Positions 27,494 through 36,270 are shown, counted from the first letter of the stretch. The stretch: 42,132 nt of DNA from Mariniphaga sp. (GCA_025355585.1 JANXZJ010000013.1:1-42132); one strand, 5' to 3'. Notes: a model not told the origin generated them from the sequence alone. Numbers and translations are program-made.

Positions 27494-28918
27494 TTAAAAA
27501 TTTTGACTAAGCAAGTGCTTCCTTTCCTTGTGGATCTTTAAAATTAATTCGCCAAACAGGGTATTGGCCCAGGCAAACCAGGAGCGGGTAAATTTTTCTG
27601 CATTATCCATGTGAAACGATTCATGCATAAATCCTTTGTTTGCGTGTGTATTTTTCAGCCAGCTAAGACATTGAGTAATCTCCTTATCGTCGCTTGAAGT
27701 CATGGCTCTCATAATGATGCTCATTGGCCAGATCATTTCAGCTCCGCAATGAGGGCCGCCAACACCAGATGCGGCTTTGCCTTCATAAAACCACGGGTTG
27801 TCTTTGCTTAAAACAAATCGTCGCGTGTTCAGATAAACTTCATCATCTGCTTTTACACCACCCAGGTAAGGCATGGCAAGCAGACTCGGGATATTCGCAT
27901 CGTCCATGTAAAGACTGTTTCCGAAACCATCAATCTCGAAGGCAAATACTTTTCCGTAATTCAGATGATTGGCGACTGCGTATTGCTTCAGGCTTTTCTC
28001 AACTGTATCCGCCAGTTTATTGCATTGACTAACAAAGGCCTGATCTTTGAACACTTGTCCAACAAGTTCAGCCATCTGGCGTAAGGATGTCAGTGCGAAA
28101 AAATTGGAAGGGATCAGGTATAAGAAGGTAGTGGAATCATCAGACGGACGGAATGTTGAACAGATTAAACCGTTGGCTTTAACCGGATTTCCGTAACCAT
28201 CACCAATAACCGTATCGGTTTGTTTGCTGGTCACCCGCATGAAATGATAAGGCCCTTTGCCAGTCTGACGCTGTTGTTCTTCGAAAGTTTTTACAATCGA
28301 TTTTGCTGCTTTTAGCCATTGCTCATTAAAAGGGGTTTTATCTCCGGTCAGTTTCCAGTAATGATAGCTCAGGCGGACCGGGTAGCACAATGAATCGATT
28401 TCCCATTTGCGTTCGTGCAACTCGGGTTTCATATCGGTTAAATCGGTTTTCCATTCGCTTCCCGTAGGACCGAAATTAAAAGCATTGGCGTAAGGATCGA
28501 TCAAAATACATTTAATCTGACGGTTGATTAAACCTACAAACAGTTTTTTCAGCTGCTCATCTTTGTCTGCCAGGTGAAGATAAGGCCAAACCTGAGCCGT
28601 CGAATCGCGCATCCACATGGCATTGATATCGCCGGTAATTATAAATGAATCAGGCACACCCGTTTGTTCTGAAAAATGAACAGTCGTATCCAGCGTGTTG
28701 GGATAGCAGTTTTCGAATAGCCATGAAATTTCTGGATCAGTAATATCCTTCTTAATTCTTATGATTTCCTGTTCGACGGCCTCGCTTTTAAACAACCGTT
28801 TCGCGACTGGCGGCCGCAACGAAACCTTTGGAGGCGTTGATGCTGAAAGAAATCCAGGTACCATCGCCATCGCTCCTGCACCAAGTACTGATTTATTGAC
28901 AAAAATTCTGCGATTCAT
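27494..28918 (-). CDS. GH125 exo-alpha-1,6-mannosidase-like enzyme
   Basis: Encodes 474 residues. The start [20 protein letters not shown] looks like a twin-arginine or ordinary signal peptide. Family marks are [51 protein letters not shown] and [20 protein letters not shown], all typical of the metal-independent alpha-mannosidase family. Such enzymes release non-reducing alpha-1,6-mannose, as from N-glycan or yeast mannan cores. It lies 12 to 13 bp from the genes on both sides, so it is in one operon with the ROK kinase and the PLC-like protein. Confidence 0.94.
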   Translation of the reverse strand: MNRRIFVNKSVLGAGAMAMVPGFLSASTPPKVSLRPPVAKRLFKSEAVEQEIIRIKKDITDPEISWLFENCYPNTLDTTVHFSEQTGVPDSFIITGDINAMWMRDSTAQVWPYLHLADKDEQLKKLFVGLINRQIKCILIDPYANAFNFGPTGSEWKTDLTDMKPELHERKWEIDSLCYPVRLSYHYWKLTGDKTPFNEQWLKAAKSIVKTFEEQQRQTGKGPYHFMRVTSKQTDTVIGDGYGNPVKANGLICSTFRPSDDSTTFLYLIPSNFFALTSLRQMAELVGQVFKDQAFVSQCNKLADTVEKSLKQYAVANHLNYGKVFAFEIDGFGNSLYMDDANIPSLLAMPYLGGVKADDEVYLNTRRFVLSKDNPWFYEGKAASGVGGPHCGAEMIWPMSIIMRAMTSSDDKEITQCLSWLKNTHANKGFMHESFHMDNAEKFTRSWFAWANTLFGELILKIHKERKHLLSQNF

Positions 28919-28931
28919 AATGTATTCGTTT

Positions 28932-29708
28932 TTATTTATTTTGTAAATAGGAAGAAAGCTCGTTTATATGGTCTGTATTGATATAATCAACCTTAAGATT
29001 CATCAGGGTTTTCCAGGCAGAAGTGGAGTCCGGCGCATTCCAGAACCGAATTTTCTTGTTTAAAGAATGCACAGAATCAATGATTTGCGTTAGTCTCTTT
29101 TCTTCTTTTTCCTGAATTGCCTCCTGTCCTTTCCAAGAGGTGAATCCTGCCAGATTTTCACTGTAAAGTGCAATTCTTTTCAATTGCTGATTGTCATATT
29201 TAAGGATTATATTTCCATCGAAATAGATAAACAACGGATATTTGCTGAACCCAGCCGGATCAGGTCTGTTACCAGTAATGACAATACGGATGGCATTTTC
29301 ATTCAGGTTTGAATCAAAAACATCAGGATATTTTCTGAGTTTTTCTACCAATAGAGAAAGTGTCGGTTCAACAGCGGTTTTTAGATCGATCATTAACTGG
29401 AATGTGGAAGGGAAATCTTTCCAGGCTTTCCCGCCATTTTTTCTGAATAATCGTACAATGGGTTGTATATAAAGCGAATCCATTGATCTTTCAGGTGTAA
29501 TGCCCGATTTGTTATGAGCTACAAACAAATCTCCGTTCACTGCCCAGATGTCTGCCTCTATAGAACCAAAATGTGCATTATAAGCAAGGAAAAAAGGAAT
29601 ACGCTGCTCGTAATCGTTATGCGAATGAGCATTCAGCGTTGTGTATTGCGCCTGCGTTGAGATCAAAATGCCAAAAAGCAGAATTGTTGTAGATAATCGT
29701 TTTTTCAT
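28932..29708 (-). CDS. Secreted PLC/GDPD-like phosphodiesterase
   Basis: Encodes 258 residues from the ATG at 29708 ([20 protein letters not shown]), with a signal peptide. A longer frame up to 29750 would start upstream of the likely transcript start set by the -7 box at 29748-29755, so I reject it. The mature start [20 protein letters not shown], then [20 protein letters not shown], gives the His, Glu-x-Asp and His set of a TIM-barrel phosphodiesterase of the PI-PLC/GDPD superfamily. Relatives are often called alkaline phosphatase by homology transfer. Substrate unknown; could be a glycerophosphodiester or a phosphorylated glycan. First gene of the minus-strand glycan operon. Confidence 0.85.
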   Translation of the reverse strand: MKKRLSTTILLFGILISTQAQYTTLNAHSHNDYEQRIPFFLAYNAHFGSIEADIWAVNGDLFVAHNKSGITPERSMDSLYIQPIVRLFRKNGGKAWKDFPSTFQLMIDLKTAVEPTLSLLVEKLRKYPDVFDSNLNENAIRIVITGNRPDPAGFSKYPLFIYFDGNIILKYDNQQLKRIALYSENLAGFTSWKGQEAIQEKEEKRLTQIIDSVHSLNKKIRFWNAPDSTSAWKTLMNLKVDYINTDHINELSSYLQNK

Positions 29709-29747
29709 GTAATAGCCAGATACATTTGCAATATTATTCGATTCGTA

Positions 29748-29755
29748 CAAATCTA
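29748..29755 (-). promoter_or_regulatory. Putative -7 element of the GH125-ROK-GH106 operon
   Basis: On the minus strand TAGATTTG matches TAnnTTTG about 40 bp before the ATG at 29708. A TTTG lies upstream but only 14 bp away, shorter than usual. Confidence 0.35.
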
Positions 29756-30066
29756 AACCATTTTTATTTCAAAAATAGTTATGATCTCATTTAAATCAGA
29801 AGTAAAAAAATTCCCGGATTACTGCAAAAAGGAAAATTTCTGTTCAATTCTGTTTTTTCATTTTCAAGCGCAATTAAAAATGCAAATTTTTTAGGTTGGT
29901 AACATCTTAAGAGTTATTTTCACCTGAAATAGCCATGATCGGTAAATCAATAACCGATTTTAAAGATATATGCTGGATATTAGCTTCGCTGATCTTCGAT
30001 TCCAGTTGTCATTTGAAAATTAAATTATTCAAAGATGAATAATTAAAACAATTAACAATTATAACA
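29756..30066. other. Divergent intergenic region between the PLC-like gene and the SGNH gene
   Basis: About 310 bp, AT-rich. It must carry promoters for both directions; besides the box noted on the minus strand I find no clear element, RNA gene or coding frame. Confidence 0.5.
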
Positions 30067-30900
30067 ATGAAGAGATTGAAATTTGTAATGCTTTTATTAT
30101 TAATGTTTTCAGCTCAGTATTCCATTGGGCAGGATTGGGCAAATTTAAACCGCTTTAAAAATGAAAATGCAAACCAGGTGTTGCCTGTTTCTGGCGAAAA
30201 GCGTGTTGTTTTTATGGGGAACTCAATTACCGAAGGCTGGATTAATCTGCATCCTGAATTTTTTGCCGGGAAATTTTATATTAATCGTGGGATAAGCGGG
30301 CAAACCACCCCTCAAATGCTTCTTCGGTTCAGGGCCGATGTGATCAAACTTAAACCGAGAGTCGTTGTCATTTTAGCTGGCACCAATGATATTGCAGGAA
30401 ATACAGGCCCATCAACGCTTGAAATGATCGAAGACAATCTTATTTCGATGGCTCAATTGGCAAAAGCCAATGATATTAAGGTCATTCTTTGCTCCGTTCT
30501 GCCTGTTTATGATTATCCCTGGAAACCAGGCCTTGAACCAGCGGGAAAAATTATAGAACTTAATAAGATGATAAAAAGTTATGCCACCAAAAGTGATATG
30601 ATTTACCTTGACTTCTTTTCAGTAATGGTCGACGAACGCAACGGATTAAAGTCGGAATATTCAAAGGATGGGGTGCATCCAAATGAAGCCGGATATAAAA
30701 TTATGGAACCACTTACAGATGCAGCAATTGATAAGGCTTTTAACATCAATAAAGCGGTCAATCCTGCAAAAAAACCAGTCACTCATAAAAAGACAGTAAC
30801 TCATAAGAAAACGGCTGTTAAAAAGGCCCCGGTTGTTCAAAAGAAGCCAATTGTTCAAAAAGCTCCGGTCACACAACCAAAGCCAGTTATTAAAAAATAA
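30067..30900 (+). CDS. Secreted SGNH/GDSL hydrolase with a Lys-Pro-rich tail
   Basis: Encodes 277 residues. Signal peptide about 1-21 (VMLLLLMFSAQYSIGQ). The four SGNH blocks are present: VVFMGNSITEGWI with the catalytic Ser, NRGISGQTTPQML, ILAGTNDIAGN with the Asn, and DGVHPNEAGY with the Asp-x-x-His pair. So it is an esterase or acetyl esterase-like enzyme of about 230 residues. The last 42 residues are a run of Lys, Pro, Val, Thr and His in short repeats (KKPVTHKKTVTHKKTAVKKA), with no known domain. The following GH30 gene begins 5 bp later, so the two are cotranscribed. Confidence 0.92.
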   Translation: MKRLKFVMLLLLMFSAQYSIGQDWANLNRFKNENANQVLPVSGEKRVVFMGNSITEGWINLHPEFFAGKFYINRGISGQTTPQMLLRFRADVIKLKPRVVVILAGTNDIAGNTGPSTLEMIEDNLISMAQLAKANDIKVILCSVLPVYDYPWKPGLEPAGKIIELNKMIKSYATKSDMIYLDFFSVMVDERNGLKSEYSKDGVHPNEAGYKIMEPLTDAAIDKAFNINKAVNPAKKPVTHKKTVTHKKTAVKKAPVVQKKPIVQKAPVTQPKPVIKK

Positions 30901-30905
30901 TCGGC

Positions 30906-32330
30906 ATGAAAATATTACTCTTGACCCTGACAATTGGTGCAATGGCATTTTCAGTGTCTGCACAAAAAAAGGTTGATTGGGTTTCAACGACTGAATCATC
31001 TCAATGGGTGATTCAAAAAGGTTTAAGTGCCAGACCTGTTTCGGGTAAACCCGATGTAGAAATTTTGCCAGACAAGCCTTTGCAAACCATCGAAGGTTTT
31101 GGTGCCTGCTTTAATGAACTGGGATGGACATCGCTAAATTCGTTGGGTAATGCTGACCGCGAATCTGTTCTTAAAGAGTTATTCGCCCCGGGAGTTGGCG
31201 GAAATTTTACCATCTGCCGGATGCCGGTTGGTGCCAACGATTTTGCACGCGACTGGTATTCGTACAATGAAACGGAAGGCGATTTTGAGATGAAGAATTT
31301 CAGCATTGCAAATGATTTACAAACACTTGTCCCGTTTATTAAAAACGCCAAACAATACAATCCGGCGCTAAAAATCTGGGCATCTCCCTGGAGTCCACCT
31401 TCGTGGATGAAATGGAACAAGCATTATGCCTGCGCCAGCACAAACGCAGCGATGGATAAAAAATTCCAAAACGGCCTCGACAATGCGAAACAAGGCAAGG
31501 AAGGCACCAACCAGTTTATTCAGAAGGACGAATATTTCAAGGCTTATGCACTTTACTTCTCGAAATTTATAAAAGCTTACCGCGATCAGGGAATAAACAT
31601 CGCTACGGTAATGCCTCAGAATGAATTCAATTCCTGTCAAATATTCCCTTCGTGTACCTGGACTTCTGCCGGACTTGCTAAATTTATTGGCGTTTATTTA
31701 GGCCCGGCCATGGAGAAGGAGAAAGTGGAAATAATGTTCGGAACCATGGAGCGTCCGAACATCGCCCTAGTCGATACCATTATTAAGGATCCGCGGGCGG
31801 GAACATACATTAAAGGTGTTGGTTTTCAGTGGGCCGGCAAAAAGGCGATAGCCGATGCGCATCAGAAATATCCAAACATGCGGTTATACCAGTCGGAGCA
31901 GGAGTGTGGCGATGGTAAAAACGATTGGAAATATTGCAGTTATGCGTGGACACTCATGAAGCATTACCTCGACAATGGCGCAAACGCCTATATGTACTGG
32001 AACCTTTCGCTCGACAAAGATGGTTTCAGCCGATGGGGCTGGCGTCAGAATTCGCTCGTAAGTGTTGACTTATTGAAAAAAACCTACACCTATAATTTTG
32101 AATATTACCTGCTGAAACATGTGAGTCATTTTGTGATGCCTGGTGCAAGGCTTCTGGAAACCGATGGTTCCAATTCAAACATCCTTGCGTTTGTTAATCC
32201 GGATAAGAGCATTGTGGTAGTTGTAAGGAATAATGAAAAGGCAGCTAAAAAAATCAACCTGAAAATTGGAAAGAAAGCGATAAACCCGCTGCTGAAGGCT
32301 GATTCATTCAATACGTTTGTTGTCAGATAA
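30906..32330 (+). CDS. GH30 glycoside hydrolase (secreted)
   Basis: Encodes 474 residues. Signal peptide 1-20 (LTLTIGAMAFSVSAQ). The family start LQTIEGFGACFNELGW is followed by SPWSPPSWMKWN, the acid/base glutamate E240 in VMPQNEFNS and the nucleophile E331 in LYQSEQECGDG. A small beta-sandwich closes the C-terminus. GH30 enzymes cleave beta-linked glucosides, including glucosylceramide-like substrates and fungal beta-1,6-glucan; this member could be any of these. Cotranscribed with the SGNH hydrolase. No terminator of clear quality follows in the next 200 bp. Confidence 0.94.
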   Translation: MKILLLTLTIGAMAFSVSAQKKVDWVSTTESSQWVIQKGLSARPVSGKPDVEILPDKPLQTIEGFGACFNELGWTSLNSLGNADRESVLKELFAPGVGGNFTICRMPVGANDFARDWYSYNETEGDFEMKNFSIANDLQTLVPFIKNAKQYNPALKIWASPWSPPSWMKWNKHYACASTNAAMDKKFQNGLDNAKQGKEGTNQFIQKDEYFKAYALYFSKFIKAYRDQGINIATVMPQNEFNSCQIFPSCTWTSAGLAKFIGVYLGPAMEKEKVEIMFGTMERPNIALVDTIIKDPRAGTYIKGVGFQWAGKKAIADAHQKYPNMRLYQSEQECGDGKNDWKYCSYAWTLMKHYLDNGANAYMYWNLSLDKDGFSRWGWRQNSLVSVDLLKKTYTYNFEYYLLKHVSHFVMPGARLLETDGSNSNILAFVNPDKSIVVVVRNNEKAAKKINLKIGKKAINPLLKADSFNTFVVR

Positions 32331-32545
32331 TTTTCAGACCATCAAGATTGGAATTGTTAGATGCTTTCTGAGAAATGCTTTAATCCGGAGCTTTTTCAGA
32401 AGACATCTTTCTAAAAATTTTATTGCAGGTTTTAAGCATGAATAATCCAGCTGAAGGAAACGAAATAATTTGGTGAAATTTTGTATCTTAGTAACAATGT
32501 TTTGTGGGATATCTTAGGCATTGACTAACATCATAAATCCACTTA

Positions 32546-33088
32546 ATGACAACAGAAAAAACTGCAGTTTTGATACCTGATGAACGAATCATTGATAAAA
32601 TCTTTCTGATTCGAGATCAAAAGGTAATGCTTGATAGAGACTTAGCTGAGTTGTATGGTCTGGATACCAAAGTATTGAAACAGCAAGTACGTAGAAATCT
32701 GAATCGCTTTCCTGACGATTTTATGTTTGAATTGACCAAAGAGGAATTTGAGAATTGGAGGTCACAATTTGTGACCTCCAATTCTGATCGGATGGGATTA
32801 AGATATTCGCCGATGGTATTTACTGAACATGGTGTTTTGATGCTGTCTAGTGTATTAAACAGCAAAAAAGCCATCGCTGTCAATATCCAGATCATGCGGA
32901 TATTCAGCAGAATACGACAAATACTGACCGATAATCTGAGTCTAAAACTTGAGATTGAAGAAATTAAGAAAAAGGTTCAAAATCAGGATAAGAACATTGA
33001 ACTGGTTTTCAGTTACCTCGACGAGCTGATTGCCAAACAGGAAGAACAACCACCCCGCAAACGGATTGGATACAAGCCCGATCATTAA
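32546..33088 (+). CDS. ORF6N-domain protein
   Basis: Encodes 180 residues. The ORF6N DNA-binding-type domain covers about 12-130: IIDKIFLIRDQKVMLDRDLA, LYGLDTKVLKQQVRRNLNRF, then a variable bridge ENWRSQFVTSNSDRM, then FTEHGVLMLSSVLNSKKAI. A coiled-coil tail follows (EIEEIKKKVQNQDKNIELVF). ORF6N proteins occur in phages and in bacterial chromosomes; their role is unproven. Here the codons of the bridge form a 35-bp inverted repeat, and three diverged look-alikes of the same segment lie just after the gene. There is no phage gene next to it. Confidence 0.9.
   Translation: MTTEKTAVLIPDERIIDKIFLIRDQKVMLDRDLAELYGLDTKVLKQQVRRNLNRFPDDFMFELTKEEFENWRSQFVTSNSDRMGLRYSPMVFTEHGVLMLSSVLNSKKAIAVNIQIMRIFSRIRQILTDNLSLKLEIEEIKKKVQNQDKNIELVFSYLDELIAKQEEQPPRKRIGYKPDH
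32751..32785. repeat. 35-bp palindrome inside the ORF6N coding sequence
   Basis: Two perfect 17-bp arms, starting AGAATTGGAGGTCACAA, around a single central base. It encodes residues 69-80 of the ORF6N protein (ENWRSQFVTSNS). An arm match this long inside a coding frame is very unlikely by chance. Confidence 0.95.
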
Positions 33089-33098
33089 GTATAAAATA

Positions 33099-33129
33099 AA
33101 TTGGAGGTCACAATTTGCGACCTCCAATT
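33099..33129. repeat. Palindrome copy 2 downstream of the ORF6N gene
   Basis: Arms AATTGGAGGTCACAA and TTGCGACCTCCAATT differ by one base. Read in the plus strand it would encode NWRSQFATSNSEWTN, nearly the same as the bridge of the intact gene. It starts 11 bp after the ORF6N stop codon and has no open frame of its own. Confidence 0.9.
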
Positions 33130-33158
33130 CAGAATGGACTAACATATGTGTTAAATAA

Positions 33159-33183
33159 AAGGTAACGCAAAATGCGATACCTT
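33159..33183. repeat. Palindrome copy 3 (diverged sequence)
   Basis: Arms AAGGTAACGCA and TGCGATACCTT match except for one position. In one frame it reads VTQNAIPS, an arrangement comparable to RSQFATSN, although the bases differ from the other copies. Confidence 0.7.
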
Positions 33184-33191
33184 CTTAAAAT

Positions 33192-33269
33192 ATTGGTAAC
33201 CGTGAAGAATTCGAAAACTTGAGGTCACAATTAGTTACCTCAAGTCTGGAAGGCACCCAAAGTTATCCA
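33192..33269 (+). pseudogene. ORF6N bridge fragment with palindrome copy 4
   Basis: The plus strand reads REEFENLRSQLVTSSLEGTQ and then SYP before a stop, matching KEEFENWRSQFVTSNSDRMG of the intact gene at the same order and spacing. It includes an imperfect palindrome at 33217-33245 (outer arms ACTTGAGGT / ACCTCAAGT). No start or FTEHG part is present, so it is a partial copy about 26 codons long. Confidence 0.8.
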
Positions 33270-33556
33270 TAGACGGTTGCAGTGAAGTTAATTACCTTGC
33301 TCCCCCGGAAATTTGTAGCGCAAAAGCAGGTGAAACAATCATCGGGTTAATGAAATATACGATTCCCAATCAGGGATTTGAATCGTTAGATAATGCCTGC
33401 ATATAATTAGACATATACATCTTTTAAATTAACAATAAAATATATCCGTAGCCATTCGGGAGCTATAATCTGAATACAAAGCGCTAACTTGCAGAAATTC
33501 AAAAGTCCGGTCTGGCCCGATTATTGAAGTATTCGTTATCTATTAATATCACAATT
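33270..33556. other. Intergenic gap with no supported feature
   Basis: About 290 bp after the cassette-like segments. I see no coding frame, tRNA or strong hairpin. Confidence 0.45.
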
Positions 33557-33910
33557 ATGAAAAAGGTTTTATTTTACACGTTACTATTCTTTGCCTTAAT
33601 CAATATAGCTGGCTGCCGAAAATCGATTGATCCTACGGGTGACCTGGTCATTAATGCAAGAGACGGAGTTGGTGCTTCGCTTGTTGGGAAGACAGTATAT
33701 TTGTATGACAATAAGTATGACTTTGGCAATTTCCTTTATTCCGAAACCCAGGTCACGAACAACAGCGGTCAAGTTCGGTTTGGATATCTGACACCGGCTG
33801 TTTATTATTTCGAATGTGATTTTGTCAATACCCATGGAGATGTTATTACTATTTCAGGTTCTGGTAATGTATTTGAGGGAAACGAAACGACAGTTACATT
33901 AATGCCTTAA
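33557..33910 (+). CDS. Small lipoprotein with a beta-sandwich-like domain
   Basis: Encodes 117 residues from the ATG at 33557 (MKKVLFYTLLFFALINIAGC), which gives a clean lipoprotein signal; an in-frame ATG 11 codons earlier would bury it. The mature part GDLVINARDGVGASLVGKTV, VYYFECDFVN looks like a small carboxypeptidase-regulatory-like or prealbumin-type beta-sandwich of about 90 residues. Such lipoproteins sit on the outer membrane of Bacteroidota. No partner gene is close by. Function unknown. Confidence 0.75.
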   Translation: MKKVLFYTLLFFALINIAGCRKSIDPTGDLVINARDGVGASLVGKTVYLYDNKYDFGNFLYSETQVTNNSGQVRFGYLTPAVYYFECDFVNTHGDVITISGSGNVFEGNETTVTLMP

Positions 33911-34053
33911 GAATTGGTCTTCTTTAACCAAGGACTTGCTGGTTGAATCATGTACAAGATAGATTTGTGCAGCTTCAAAAAAATGTTGTAATTGCAGCTT
34001 AATTTAGCGGAATAAGACCGAAGGTCTGAACCCCAAAAGAGAACTGAAAAACA

Positions 34054-34467
34054 ATGCACAAGCCAGAACCCGGTTACCAGTATGAGCTCGATTTCACCGT
34101 CCGTGATTATGAATGCGATTTACAGGGGATCGTCAACAACGCAGTCTACTTAAATTATTTCGAACATACGCGGCACACCTTTCTGACCGGCAAAAACATC
34201 GACTTTGCTGCGCTGCATGCGGAAGGGATCGACCTGGTTGTATCGCATATTGAGGTTGACTACAAGCTCTCGCTCACAAGCGGCGATTCTTTTGTTGTGC
34301 GGCTCAATATTCTCCGCGAGGGGCAATTGAAATTGATTTTCATCCAGGATATTTTCAAATTGCCGGAGAACAAGCTGGTAGCCCGCGCAAAAGTGATCGG
34401 GGTTGGCGTAAAACGTGGCCGACCCATTCGGCTGGAAGATGTTCCCGGATTTAATGAACTCGTATAA
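34054..34467 (+). CDS. Acyl-CoA thioesterase of the hot-dog (4HBT/YbgC) type
   Basis: Encodes 137 residues. The family motif DYECDLQGIVNNAVYLNYFE, with the Asp and the Gly-Ile-Val-Asn-Asn turn, is the catalytic region of the 4-hydroxybenzoyl-CoA thioesterase fold. The rest follows the fold length. It hydrolyses an acyl-CoA in the cytoplasm; the chain length preferred is unknown. It ends 3 bp before the LysE gene, so the two form a unit. GC content of this pair is visibly higher than in the surrounding gaps. Confidence 0.9.
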   Translation: MHKPEPGYQYELDFTVRDYECDLQGIVNNAVYLNYFEHTRHTFLTGKNIDFAALHAEGIDLVVSHIEVDYKLSLTSGDSFVVRLNILREGQLKLIFIQDIFKLPENKLVARAKVIGVGVKRGRPIRLEDVPGFNELV

Positions 34468-34470
34468 CCG

Positions 34471-35097
34471 ATGGAATACCTTCCCCTTATCGGAACAGTC
34501 GCGCTTTTAAATTTGCTGGCGGCCATTAGTCCCGGCCCTGATTTCGTGGTTACAGTAAGGAATTCACTCTGTTATTCGCGGCGGGCAGGTATCTTTACGG
34601 CCCTCGGCATTAGCCTGGCACTTTGCGTCCATTTGTTCTATTGTGCGGCGGGGATTGGTTACATCATCTCGACATCGGTTGTCCTTTTTTCAATTCTAAA
34701 ATTACTTGGAGCAGCTTACCTGATTTATCTGGGCGTGAGTTCTTTTATTGCCAAAGGCTCAAGGATTGATCTCACAGAAGAGCGCACCGGGACCGACCTC
34801 ACACGTTTAAAAGCGTTTCGCATTGGTTTTCTGACCAATGTGCTCAACCCCAAAGCAACGTTGTTTTTCCTGAGTTTGTTTACACTCGTGATCGGTAATT
34901 CCACCCCTCTTTACATCATCCTGACGATTTCTGCAATCATCATCCTGACCGCCTTTACCTGGTTTACGATTGTCTCCATATTCCTGGCACAGCAAAACGT
35001 TCAACGGGTATTTCTTAAATATGAAAAAATCATCAACCGTACACTGGGAGGATTCCTCGTGTTTTTAGGAGTTAAGATAATATTGACATTTTATTAG
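34471..35097 (+). CDS. LysE/RhtB-family amino-acid exporter
   Basis: Encodes 208 residues with about six membrane helices. The family signature LLAAISPGPDFVVTVRNSL is at residues 10-30, followed by LKLLGAAYLIYLGVSSF and FLTNVLNPKATLFFLSLFTL. These proteins export amino acids or related compounds from the cytoplasm. Starts 3 bp after the thioesterase gene. An AT-rich inverted repeat just past the stop may end the transcript. Confidence 0.93.
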   Translation: MEYLPLIGTVALLNLLAAISPGPDFVVTVRNSLCYSRRAGIFTALGISLALCVHLFYCAAGIGYIISTSVVLFSILKLLGAAYLIYLGVSSFIAKGSRIDLTEERTGTDLTRLKAFRIGFLTNVLNPKATLFFLSLFTLVIGNSTPLYIILTISAIIILTAFTWFTIVSIFLAQQNVQRVFLKYEKIINRTLGGFLVFLGVKIILTFY

Positions 35098-35440
35098 CAG
35101 GATCGAGAATATTTTATTTTCAAAAAAATATTTGCTGAATTGCGTTTGGTTTAAAAAGTTCGTAATTTTAAGGCACGAACCGGTTGAAATACAAAAAAAC
35201 CTTTTTCCGTTAAAAAACCTTTTAAATCCTGCTCTATGGTAAGATCCTCAGGGATGTGAAGCCATCCCGAACACTTTTTAAAGTGAATTCCTGTTATCAA
35301 AATCGTTAACTACCTGTTTGAAGCAACCGCCCTCATCAATCGTGAAGGTGTTAGCTGTCATTCGTTTGAAGCGATTTAGTTATCAATTAAGTTGCTTGTT
35401 TTATTTTACGGTCTATTGATTAATAATAAAACAAAATCAA
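35098..35440. other. Intergenic gap before the 247-residue gene
   Basis: About 340 bp. A small stem (GGGATG / CATCCC, 35251-35268) is the only structure I notice; no coding frame or RNA gene can be supported. Confidence 0.4.
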
Positions 35441-36184
35441 ATGTCTTCAAATACAGATTATTTAGAATTGTTAGATGAAATTCAGGCCATCGTACCTGAA
35501 AAAACGATCATCCCAACCATGCCTGTGGACGTATTTGTACAGGAAGCGGAGGATCTCTACCATTGGTGCCAGGATGACCAGGTGGCACTCACCCGTGCAG
35601 GTCTCGATTGGATGACTGTCGAGAGTCTTCCCGTTCGCACGGGTGCTTGCCGCGAGTCGCAGTCGCGGTGGAACAAGGAACGGAATACACGCCAGCAGGA
35701 TGAGCAGGCGTGGAAGGAGCAGTCACCCCTGGCTTTCGAATTGCGCGACCGGATGCTCCATTCCTTACGATATGCTTTCCGTAACGACGAGGTTTTACTG
35801 TCGAGGGTGGAAGATATCGCGCTGGGTGACTCAAATGCCGATATGGTGCAGGACCTGAATGACCTTTCCGTTTTGGGGAAAGCCAATTTAGATTTGCTTG
35901 CAGCGATAGGTTTTGATGCTGCATTACTGGATGAAGCTGCGTTGACATCGGACCTGATGGGCGATCTGCTGGGCGCGACCAATGGCGAGCGCAAGAAAGA
36001 CAGCGAAGCGATGATGATCCGCGACAAAGCTTTCACTTATCTGAAGGCGCCGATGGATGAAATCCGCAATTGCGGCAAGTATGTCTTCTGGAAGAATCCC
36101 GACCGGCTTGAAGGTTATATAAGCAACTACTGGCAACGGCGTAACGCTGTAACAGAGAAGGAAACTTCCAAAGTCGAAGGCTAA
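35441..36184 (+). CDS. Unrecognised soluble helical protein
   Basis: Encodes 247 residues with no signal peptide and no membrane segment. Predicted as mainly alpha-helical, rich in Glu, Asp and Leu, with several Trp and Cys positions (EDLYHWCQDDQVALTRAGLD, PVRTGACRESQSRWNKERNT, ADMVQDLNDLSVLGKANLD). The polar C-terminus ends KYVFWKNPDRLEGYISNYWQ. Similar proteins occur in other Bacteroidota as conserved hypotheticals, in my recollection. GC-rich in codon third positions compared with its neighbours, which produces long antisense frames that are artefacts. It is followed by a terminator and repeats. Confidence 0.85.
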   Translation: MSSNTDYLELLDEIQAIVPEKTIIPTMPVDVFVQEAEDLYHWCQDDQVALTRAGLDWMTVESLPVRTGACRESQSRWNKERNTRQQDEQAWKEQSPLAFELRDRMLHSLRYAFRNDEVLLSRVEDIALGDSNADMVQDLNDLSVLGKANLDLLAAIGFDAALLDEAALTSDLMGDLLGATNGERKKDSEAMMIRDKAFTYLKAPMDEIRNCGKYVFWKNPDRLEGYISNYWQRRNAVTEKETSKVEG

Positions 36185-36193
36185 GAAGGTTAG

Positions 36194-36240
36194 AATCCCG
36201 GAAACTAAATCCAATGAAAGTTTCCGGGTTTCTTGTTTTA
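36194..36240 (+). terminator. Intrinsic terminator after the 247-residue gene
   Basis: Arms CCCGGAAACT (36197-36206) and AGTTTCCGGG (36219-36228) pair perfectly over 10 bp with a 12-base loop and are followed by a T-rich tail. Confidence 0.75.
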
Positions 36241-36270
36241 ATAGAAGCTATTTCCTTTGATTGTCGGGTC

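Noticed and set aside
29709..29750. Upstream start for the PLC-like gene
   Set aside because: It would precede the likely transcript start and spoil the signal peptide beginning MKKRLSTT.
32546..33088. Prophage or phage remnant, because ORF6N domains are common in phages
   Set aside because: No integrase, capsid, tail or lysis gene lies near; the neighbours are ordinary chromosomal genes.
35557..36036. A long minus-strand frame of 159 residues opposite the 247-residue gene
   Set aside because: It arises from GC-rich third codon positions of the plus-strand gene, is very rich in Ser and Arg, and has no homology-like motifs.
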